Assembly: GCA_947475415.1 (NCBI GenBank)
Contig: CANJLH010000004.1
Coordinates: forward strand, 62,001-126,000
Source: Caulobacteraceae bacterium
GTDB lineage: Bacteria > Pseudomonadota > Alphaproteobacteria > Caulobacterales > Caulobacteraceae
DNA: 64,000 bases
Direction: 5' to 3'
The notes under the pieces: model-generated
Told to the model about the DNA's origin: nothing
The model's input: the letters and a program-made list of their open reading frames with translations, nothing else
The model's database searches: none
Made by a program: the position numbers and the translations under genes
In this document: piece by piece, positions 57,591 to 64,000 of the stretch
How the letters are laid out: every line of letters starts with the position of its first letter
Numbering within the stretch: the first letter of the stretch is position 1

Positions 57591-59153
57591 ATGACAACAG
57601 CGTCGCGGCCAATTCTGGTGCCGGAGTTGCCAGCCCATCATGCGGAGACGCGCGGCGATTTTGTCGCCGTTCAGCTCGATAATCAGAGTTTGAGCTATGC
57701 CAAGCTGACGGATCGCGCGGTCGTTGTCGCGGGGTTACTGCAGGCGATGGGCGCCAAACCCCACGACCGTGTGGTCTGGATCGGAAGGACCAGCCTCGCC
57801 TACTTTGAATTGCTACTGGGTGCGACCTATGTGCGCGCCTGCCTGACCCCGATCAACAACCGCCTCGCGCCGCCCGAGGTTGGCTTCATATTAGAAGACA
57901 GTGACGCCACCTTGGTGTTTGTAACACCGCAATATTTCGCCACGGTGGAAACTCTGGTCCGCGCCATGACGCGCCCGATGGTGGTGGTCGCGGTGGACGG
58001 CGAACATCCCGGATTCGAGAGTTATGCCGCACTGATGGCTGCGGGGCGCGCCGGGCGGCGGGAACCGACGCGCCCTGAAGACGACATCATCCAGCTGTAT
58101 ACGAGTGGGACAACCGGACTGCCCAAGGGTGTGCGGCTGACCAACGCCAACTACGGTTATCTGACTCAGGCCGTGGCGAAATTGCCAGGCTTCCGGTTCG
58201 AAGCGAATGAAACCGCACTCTGCGTCATGCCGCTGTTCCATGTCGCGGGAGTCAACTACTCCGTCTGCAGCCTGGCGGCAGGCTCCCGATTGCTTTTGTT
58301 GCCGGAGTTCAGCCCCGGTGACGTGATCCGGCTTATCGAAACGGAGCGGGTCGCGCATGTGTTTCTCGTGCCGGCGATGATCCTGATGATGCTCCAGGCG
58401 CCGGAAATCGAGGGTGCGGACCTCTCCAGCCTGAAGAGCGTGAGCTATGGCGCCTCCCCAATCAGTGAGGCGGTGCTGGCCGAAGCTCAGGCGAGATTCG
58501 GATGCGGTTTCGTACAGTTCTACGGCATGACGGAAACCACCGGATGCGGCACGACTCTGCAGCCCGATGAACATACTGGCGAACGAATGCGCTCCTGCGG
58601 CGCCGCCTTTCCGGGCATCGAAGTGCGGATCCAGAACGACGACGGACATGCCCTGCCACCTGGTGAAATAGGCGAAATCGCCATCAAGGGTCCGGCGATC
58701 ATGACCGGATACTGGAAACGGGAAGAGGCGACTCGAAACACCATCTCCGCGGACGGCTGGCTGAGAACTGGCGATGCCGGCTATCGCAACGAGGCCGGGT
58801 TCTTTTTTGTGCACGACCGTGTGAAGGACATGATCGTCTCCGGCGGCGAGAACATCTATCCGGCCGAAGTGGAAAACGCGATCCATGGCTGCCCCGGGGT
58901 CGCCGATGTCGCCGTGATCGGCATACCGTCCGCGAAGTGGGGCGAGGAGGTTAAGGCGATCGTGGTGTCCAAGCCGGGCGAGACGCCGTCGCCCGACGCA
59001 ATAATGATCTGGGCGCGCGAGCGGATCGCAGGATTCAAAGCCCCGAAGACCATCACCTTCATTGATGCCCTGCCCCGCAACGCGTCTGGCAAGATCCTGC
59101 GCCGGGAGTTGCGCAAACCCTATTGGGAAGGTCACAATCGCGGCGTAGCCTGA
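57591..59153 (+). CDS. long-chain/aryl acyl-CoA ligase (AMP-binding)
   Basis: A 520-residue adenylate-forming ligase starting MTTASRPILVPELPAHHAETRGDF, preceded by GGGAGGAACG. The A3 P-loop is LYTSGTTGLPKGV, A5 is YGMTETTGCGT, A7 is WLRTGDAGYRNEAGF, and A8 is HDRVKDMIVSGGENIYPAEVE. The catalytic Lys is in PRNASGKILRRELR. The enzyme activates a carboxylic acid to the CoA thioester via an acyl-AMP. It is divergent from the amidohydrolase gene by about 155 bp, so the two may be co-regulated. Confidence 0.92.
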   Translation: MTTASRPILVPELPAHHAETRGDFVAVQLDNQSLSYAKLTDRAVVVAGLLQAMGAKPHDRVVWIGRTSLAYFELLLGATYVRACLTPINNRLAPPEVGFILEDSDATLVFVTPQYFATVETLVRAMTRPMVVVAVDGEHPGFESYAALMAAGRAGRREPTRPEDDIIQLYTSGTTGLPKGVRLTNANYGYLTQAVAKLPGFRFEANETALCVMPLFHVAGVNYSVCSLAAGSRLLLLPEFSPGDVIRLIETERVAHVFLVPAMILMMLQAPEIEGADLSSLKSVSYGASPISEAVLAEAQARFGCGFVQFYGMTETTGCGTTLQPDEHTGERMRSCGAAFPGIEVRIQNDDGHALPPGEIGEIAIKGPAIMTGYWKREEATRNTISADGWLRTGDAGYRNEAGFFFVHDRVKDMIVSGGENIYPAEVENAIHGCPGVADVAVIGIPSAKWGEEVKAIVVSKPGETPSPDAIMIWARERIAGFKAPKTITFIDALPRNASGKILRRELRKPYWEGHNRGVA

Positions 59154-59263
59154 ACCAGCCTGACCGGAACCTGGCTTCACCCAAATCAAATCAAGGCGAT
59201 CGAAATACTGCTAGGCTTTGGGTCTGACATCCTGCGCAGGCGGACAGGCGGAGACGTGACCCT

Positions 59264-59674
59264 ATGGCCAAGAACGACCAACGCGACTGGATGTGGTCGG
59301 AAGCGCTTCACATGTTGGCGCGCGCTGAGCGCATGCACCAACAGGTATTCCAGCCAAGAGCGGCCAGCCGGCCGCGCCCGACCTGGGAGCCGCCAGTCGA
59401 TGTGCTCGAAACCAAGGACGCAGTAATCGTCATCGCCGGCGTGCCCGGCGTCGATGCCGAGTCCGCCCAGGCGGTAATCGAATCTGGCGCATTGCATATT
59501 TCTGGCGAGCGTCGGCTGCCAGATGAACTCCGCAGCGCCGAGATTCATCGCATGGAGCTTCCGCAGGGTCGTTTCGAACGGCGTATTCCCCTGCCGCCGG
59601 GTCGGTATGCCGCGATCGCCAGGTTCGAAGTCCATGGCTGCCTGGTGTTCAAACTCACAAAGGTGGCCGCATGA
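59264..59674 (+). CDS. small heat-shock protein Hsp20
   Basis: A 136-residue alpha-crystallin-type chaperone. A short helical N-terminus (WMWSEALHMLARAERMHQQVF) precedes the domain (about 42-132): WEPPVDVLETKDAVIVIAGVPGV, the beta-strand LHISGERRLP and the strongly conserved LPQGRFERRIPLP. The protein stops at VFKLTKVAA directly after the domain, so the C-terminal I-x-I motif that usually mediates oligomers is missing. It overlaps the following lon gene by 4 nt (ATGA), giving translational coupling. Hsp20 binds unfolded proteins without ATP. Confidence 0.9.
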   Translation: MAKNDQRDWMWSEALHMLARAERMHQQVFQPRAASRPRPTWEPPVDVLETKDAVIVIAGVPGVDAESAQAVIESGALHISGERRLPDELRSAEIHRMELPQGRFERRIPLPPGRYAAIARFEVHGCLVFKLTKVAA

Positions 59675-62046
59675 CCGTGCAGGACGTCACGCCCGCTGCT
59701 GCGCCAACGCAGGCCAGCGCGGCCCCCCGCCCGATGATCGTCATCGCCGTGCGCCAGATCGTACTGTTTCCCAACGTGGTGTTCCCGATCAACATCAACC
59801 GGCCGGCTTCACTTGCCGCCACCCAAGCGGCCATGCGCGAACAGCAACCGGTGTTGCTGGTCTTGCAAACCGACCCAACGAAGGAGGAGCCCGGCCCCGA
59901 CGACCTGCACCGGATCGGCTGCGTAGCCAACATCCTGCGCTACATCACTGCCCCCGACGGTGCGCACCACGTAATCTGTCAGGGCGTTGAGCGGTTCCGG
60001 ATTACGGAGTTCACTACGGGAAACCCCTTCCTTACCGCGCTCGGCGAAGCGGTCGAGGAGCCCCAGGAAGCCTCACCGGAAATCGAAGCGCGTTTCCTGA
60101 ATCTGCAGCGGCAGGTGGGCGAAATGCTGGACCTCCTACCCGGTGTCCCGCCCGAACTGCGTCAGACCATGGAAGCCACCACCTCGCCCGGAGCGTTGGC
60201 TGATCTTGCGGCGTCCTATCTCGATGCGAAGCCCGAAGAGAAACAGGCCGTTCTTGGCGCTGTCGACCTGAAGGCGCGGTTGGAGGCCATTTCCAAATTG
60301 CTCAGCCATCGCCTCGAAATCCTGCGGCTTTCCGCGGAGATCGGGCGGGAAACGCAGACAAACCTGGATGAACGCCAACGCAAGATGTTGCTGCGTGAAC
60401 AGATGGCGGCCATTCAACGCCAGTTGGGCGAGGTCGATGAGAACGGCGCGGCGGTCGCCGAACTGCGGACCAAGATCGAACAGGCCCATCTGCCTGAGGA
60501 AATCGCCGCTATCGCCGACAAGGAATTATTGCGGCTCGCGCGCACGCCGGACGCATCCCCCGAACACGGCATTATCCGCACATATCTGGAAACACTCGCA
60601 GAACTGCCCTGGGCGGAGCCGCAGAGTCATCCCATCGATATCACCGAAGCTCGTCGTGTGTTGGACACCGACCACTTTGGCCTGGAGAAGGTCAAGCAGC
60701 GGATCATCGAGTATCTTGCGGTGCTCAAACTGGCGCCCCTGGGCAAGGCGCCTATCCTCTGTTTTGTGGGACCGCCGGGCGTCGGAAAGACCTCCCTGGG
60801 CCAGTCCATCGCCCGAGCTATGGGACGCGCATTCGTTCGGGTCAGCCTTGGCGGTGTCCACGACGAGGCGGAGATCCGCGGCCATCGCCGCACTTACATT
60901 GGGGCCATGCCTGGCCGGATCATCAACGCTCTCCGAAAAGCCGGCGCCCGGGATTGCGTCATGATGCTCGACGAAATCGACAAGATGGGCGCCGGCCATC
61001 AGGGAGACCCCTTCGCCGCCATGCTGGAGGTGCTCGATCCTGAGCAAAACAACAGCTTCGTGGACAATTACCTGGGCGCACCCTTTGACCTGAGCCGGGT
61101 GGTGTTCATAACCACCGCCAACATGCTGGACACCATCCCTGGTCCGGTGCGCGACCGTATGGAGATTATCAGTCTCCCCGGCTATACCGCCGGCGAAAAG
61201 CTGGAGATCGCCAAACGTTATCTGCTTCAACGCCAGTTGCTGGCGAATGGGCTCACGCCTGAGCAGGTCGAGCTTTCACCTGAGGCGTTGGAGAGGATCA
61301 TCGTGGGCTACACCCGCGAAGCCGGCGTACGGAGCCTCGAGCGAGAGATTGGCCGCGTTTTGCGCAGCGTGGCTGTGAGGGTGGCCGAGGGTGTTAAGGC
61401 CAAGACGGTGATCGCAGCTGATGATCTCGACGAAATTCTCGGCCAGGTGCGCTTCGAAAACGAAACCGCCATGCGCACCAGCATGCCCGGCGTTGCCACT
61501 GGCCTGGCATGGACCCCTGTCGGCGGCGATATTCTGTTCATCGAGGCCGCCAAATCTCCCGGAGCCGGGCGATTGATCCTCACAGGGCAATTGGGTGAGG
61601 TGATGCGCGAAAGTGTCCAGGCGGCCCTGACTCTGATCAAGGTTGACGCCGAGGCGCTGGGGATCGATGCGGCCGTCTTCGAGAAGAACGACATCCATGT
61701 CCATGTGCCAGCGGGCGCGACACCAAAGGACGGACCCAGCGCCGGAGTGGCGATGTACATGGCCCTTACATCCCTATTCACCGGACGCACGATCCGTAGC
61801 GACACAGCCATGACCGGAGAAATCAGCCTTCGAGGCCTGGTTCTGCCGGTGGGAGGGATCAAGGAAAAAGTGGTTGCCGCTGCGGCGGCCGGCCTGACCC
61901 GGGTGATGCTGCCTGCGCGCAACCGCCGAGATTACGATGACATCCCTCCGGACGCCCGCGACCGCCTCACGTTCATTTGGCTGGAACGGGTCGAGGATGC
62001 GGTCGAGGCCGGACTCGATCCCCCCATAGTCAACGACGCGGCCTAA
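59671..62046 (+). CDS. second ATP-dependent protease Lon, coupled to hsp20
   Basis: A 791-residue complete Lon, distinct from the housekeeping copy at 8902-11298. After a 20-residue Ala/Pro-rich start the N-terminal domain (MIVIAVRQIVLFPNVVFPI) begins. The AAA+ module has [14 protein letters not shown] (about 367), [10 protein letters not shown] and VRSLEREIGRVLR. The protease domain keeps the Ser-Lys dyad in [13 protein letters not shown] (Ser about 690) and GGIKEKVVAAA (Lys about 732). Both active sites are intact, so it should be a working protease. The 4-nt overlap with hsp20 suggests that a chaperone hands clients to this Lon. Confidence 0.95.
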   Translation: MTVQDVTPAAAPTQASAAPRPMIVIAVRQIVLFPNVVFPININRPASLAATQAAMREQQPVLLVLQTDPTKEEPGPDDLHRIGCVANILRYITAPDGAHHVICQGVERFRITEFTTGNPFLTALGEAVEEPQEASPEIEARFLNLQRQVGEMLDLLPGVPPELRQTMEATTSPGALADLAASYLDAKPEEKQAVLGAVDLKARLEAISKLLSHRLEILRLSAEIGRETQTNLDERQRKMLLREQMAAIQRQLGEVDENGAAVAELRTKIEQAHLPEEIAAIADKELLRLARTPDASPEHGIIRTYLETLAELPWAEPQSHPIDITEARRVLDTDHFGLEKVKQRIIEYLAVLKLAPLGKAPILCFVGPPGVGKTSLGQSIARAMGRAFVRVSLGGVHDEAEIRGHRRTYIGAMPGRIINALRKAGARDCVMMLDEIDKMGAGHQGDPFAAMLEVLDPEQNNSFVDNYLGAPFDLSRVVFITTANMLDTIPGPVRDRMEIISLPGYTAGEKLEIAKRYLLQRQLLANGLTPEQVELSPEALERIIVGYTREAGVRSLEREIGRVLRSVAVRVAEGVKAKTVIAADDLDEILGQVRFENETAMRTSMPGVATGLAWTPVGGDILFIEAAKSPGAGRLILTGQLGEVMRESVQAALTLIKVDAEALGIDAAVFEKNDIHVHVPAGATPKDGPSAGVAMYMALTSLFTGRTIRSDTAMTGEISLRGLVLPVGGIKEKVVAAAAAGLTRVMLPARNRRDYDDIPPDARDRLTFIWLERVEDAVEAGLDPPIVNDAA

Positions 62047-63017
62047 GCCTTCACTTCGTTTAGTAGCGGATCGCCGCGCAGGTAGCGTCCGAGATTTTCG
62101 ACGAACAAGGCGTCATTGCGAAGCACCTGGCCTTCCGTAAATCCCGAGGTGTGCGCGGCTACGGAAACAGCGGGATGAGACCAGAAGGGACTTTCCGCTG
62201 GCAGGGGTTCGGTCGTGAACACATCAAGCAGTGCGTGCGCGGGCGTCCCGCGGTCGAGCGCCGCCAGCAAGGCAGTCTCATCCACCAGGGCGCCTCGACC
62301 CACATTGACCAGCACTGAATTGGCCTTCATTGCTGCAAGAAATCTCGCATCGACGAAATTGCGCGTTTCATCGGTAAGGGGCGGGCTTAGCACCACAACA
62401 TCAGCTGCCGGGGCATACTCGATCGCCTGATCCGGACCGATCATGGCGTCCGCGCTGGGATGTGCGCCGGGCGTCCGGCGAACGCCGGTGACGTGCGCGC
62501 CAAAGGCCCTGGCGCGCACCGCGGTCTCTTGGCCGATGGCGCCAAACCCGACAATCAACCAGTTTGAGCCATGGATCTCACGGAAATGCACGCGTCGCCA
62601 TTTGGCTTCAGCCTGGGCGGCGCGGCGCTTGGCGGCGTTCTGAAAATGATCAAGCACGCCCGCCATGATAAACTCGGCAATCGAGACCGCCTGGGCATGA
62701 CTGTTGGAAAGCCGCACGCCACGCTCTATCAGGCCAGCAAACATCGGGTGCTCAAAACCCGCGGCGCCGCTCTGCATCCACTTAAGGCCCTGGGACTTCA
62801 AGAGCGCGATGAGAAAATCACGGCTCTTCGGCGCACTGAACACGTCCGCCGTCGCCCAGGCGATGTCCGCGCCGACAGTGTCGCGCTCAACCGGGCGGCC
62901 AGCCTCGGAAAACACACCCTCTGTGTTCATCAGGACCAGGTCAATCTGGTCCGCCAAGGTAGCCAACATCGCCTCGATACGGCGATAGGCCGGTTCATAA
63001 AGTAGTACGCGGGTCAT
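62043..63017 (-). CDS. D-isomer specific 2-hydroxyacid dehydrogenase
   Basis: A 324-residue NAD-dependent dehydrogenase. The Rossmann fingerprint is LIVGFGAIGQETAVRARAFG (about residues 145-164). Catalytic elements are the Arg in VNVGRGALVD, the Glu in the following region and the His in VSVAAHTSGFTEGQ. The N-terminal part (MTRVLLYEPAYRRIEAM) carries the substrate domain. It reduces 2-oxo acids to D-2-hydroxyacids or the reverse. It is convergent with lon2 with overlapping stops at 62043-62046. Confidence 0.92.
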   Translation of the reverse strand: MTRVLLYEPAYRRIEAMLATLADQIDLVLMNTEGVFSEAGRPVERDTVGADIAWATADVFSAPKSRDFLIALLKSQGLKWMQSGAAGFEHPMFAGLIERGVRLSNSHAQAVSIAEFIMAGVLDHFQNAAKRRAAQAEAKWRRVHFREIHGSNWLIVGFGAIGQETAVRARAFGAHVTGVRRTPGAHPSADAMIGPDQAIEYAPAADVVVLSPPLTDETRNFVDARFLAAMKANSVLVNVGRGALVDETALLAALDRGTPAHALLDVFTTEPLPAESPFWSHPAVSVAAHTSGFTEGQVLRNDALFVENLGRYLRGDPLLNEVKA

Positions 63018-63063
63018 GCGTCCCTGTTAGCAGGGACCAGCCATTCCTGCGATAGGCGACAGC

Positions 63064-63486
63064 TTAAGGGCGATCCTTGCGTGGAATTAGCGCCACTTCT
63101 TCCGGGGTCAGCAGCGTCAACTTCCGTGCGATTACCGGAACTGAAAAGCCGTTGGTGTCCGCCACCGCCAGATCAAGATCGAGATGCGAACAGATAGAAC
63201 CTGAGCCGCGCAACTGGTTGACCAGATAGGTTCCGGCGGATTTCATGTGCGAGACGCCGCCGACCACATCCACCTTGTAGACCTTGCGGCCCACCTCAAG
63301 ATAGATGACATCCGGACTCGGCGAACTCCATCCGCCCCAGTTGGAGGCGAAGAAACAAGGCGTGCGCCTGACGTTCCCCGCCTCGGAAGCACTTGCGGTT
63401 GAGGTCGCGGACAAGACCACCAAAGCTGTCGCGGCGGCCAACCCGGTTTTGGCGACTCTGGACAGGAAAGACATTTCATTCCTCAT
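63064..63486 (-). CDS. small secreted protein (DUF6491-like)
   Basis: A 140-residue protein starting MRNEMSFLSRVAKTG. A signal peptide (VAKTGLAAATALVVLSATSTASA, cleaved near residue 34) is clear. The mature part has RRTPCFFASNWGGWSSPSP, a beta-rich IYLEVGRKVYKVDVV and CSHLDLDLAVADTNGF. Two cysteines may form a disulfide. The Cys-Phe start, short beta pattern and C-terminal acid/Leu segment resemble a DUF6491-type family of periplasmic proteins, but I am not certain. It is convergent with nothing and upstream of the divergent SDR gene. Confidence 0.75.
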   Translation of the reverse strand: MRNEMSFLSRVAKTGLAAATALVVLSATSTASASEAGNVRRTPCFFASNWGGWSSPSPDVIYLEVGRKVYKVDVVGGVSHMKSAGTYLVNQLRGSGSICSHLDLDLAVADTNGFSVPVIARKLTLLTPEEVALIPRKDRP

Positions 63487-63616
63487 GTTGCGCCCTCGCA
63501 CCCTGAGATTGGATTGCGTTAGCCCGGTGTCAAGCCGTCCTGGACTCGTTGTTGTTCAATTCCTCGGCGCCGACCGTGGCTTGCGAAGCCGGGCGAAGGT
63601 CGTGCAATAGGTCGCC

Positions 63617-64000
63617 ATGACCCAGACGATTTCACTCGCCGGCCGCAACGTCCTCATCACCGGCGCCTCTTCGGGCCTGGGGCTCGAGTTCGCAAAGGCC
63701 GCCGCCGCCGCCGGCGCCAAACTGGCCCTGGCCGCCCGCCGCACGGACCGATTGGAAAGCCTGGCCGCCGAAATCGAGCGCGCTGGAGGCCGCGCCGTGG
63801 CGGTGGCCATGGATGTTCAGGACGAAGCGTCCGTAATCGCGGGCTACGATCAGGCTGAGCGCGCGCTAGGTCCGATCGACAGCGTAATCGCTAACGCCGG
63901 CATGAACAGCGTCGGCCTGGCCGCCGACATCGAGATCGCGGAATTCCAGCGGGTGCTGAACGTCAACCTCACCGGCGCCTTCATGACCGCCCGCGAGGGT
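63617..64000 (+). CDS. SDR-family NAD(P)-dependent oxidoreductase (partial, 3' end outside window)
   Basis: The first 128 codons of a short-chain dehydrogenase. The cofactor motif is VLITGASSGLGLEFAK (TGxxxGxG, about residues 13-28), the NADP-type basic residues are AARRTDRL, and the active-site-linked IANAGMNSVG follows. NVNLTGAFMTAREG is cut at the window edge, before the Ser-Tyr-Lys catalytic residues. The ATG at 63617 follows TAGGTCGCC. The substrate is unknown. Confidence 0.9.
   Translation, partial: MTQTISLAGRNVLITGASSGLGLEFAKAAAAAGAKLALAARRTDRLESLAAEIERAGGRAVAVAMDVQDEASVIAGYDQAERALGPIDSVIANAGMNSVGLAADIEIAEFQRVLNVNLTGAFMTAREG

Overview
The window is chromosomal DNA from a high-GC alphaproteobacterium, most likely a member of the Caulobacterales (a Phenylobacterium- or Caulobacter-like organism). 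This is inferred from the 420-residue ClpX, the 798-residue Lon with HU directly after it, a CicA-type HAD phosphatase divergent from clpX, the nnr/glnB/glnA block, and many genes for acyl-CoA and aromatic or alicyclic acid catabolism. Genus-level placement is an inference; no rRNA is present.

Layout. 1-8.4 kb: the 5' part of nuoA, tRNA-Asp, a VOC protein and a Tat-exported dienelactone hydrolase, a DEAD-box helicase, and a compact methyltransferase / metallo-beta-lactamase-fold / aldo-keto reductase operon. 8.4-13.9 kb: tRNA-Val and the proteostasis core hupB, lon, clpX, cicA. 13.9-20.8 kb: a catabolic block (CoA transferase, enoyl-CoA hydratase, thioesterase, two aldo-keto reductases, and a DUF35 protein paired with a thiolase-like protein that lacks the usual cysteines). 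20.9-21.7 kb: a VapBC-type module whose antitoxin is frameshifted. 21.7-24.1 kb: clpP, tig, tRNA-Leu. 24-34.4 kb: a glycosyltransferase, nnr, a histidine phosphatase, glnB-glnA (with a clear terminator), a GST, an MFS exporter and parE. 34.8-38.2 kb: one 1121-residue protein that fuses a GH18-like domain, a NodB deacetylase and a GT2 synthase. 38-46 kb: a second catabolic block (hydratase, SRPBCC protein, a phage-like gene pair, CoA transferase, dienelactone hydrolase, aldo-keto reductase, LLM oxidoreductase, acyl-CoA ligase).

46.1-48.5 kb holds the most unusual feature: four consecutive same-strand genes for otherwise dissimilar proteins. Each has a short motif (consensus about [VL]-x-[QE]-[IV]-L-[DQ]-x-[IV]-Y-R-x-P) near the N-terminus, a long Pro/acidic linker, and one transmembrane helix at the extreme C-terminus. 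I recognise no known family. They lie next to a membrane fatty acid desaturase and a lipid-kinase-like gene.

50.9-64 kb: hotdog thioesterases, a dodecin, an SMP-30 lactonase with an overlapping hydrolase, an MFS exporter, an amidohydrolase, an acyl-CoA ligase, a translationally coupled hsp20-lon2 operon (a second complete Lon), a D-2-hydroxyacid dehydrogenase, a small secreted protein, and a truncated SDR gene at the right edge.
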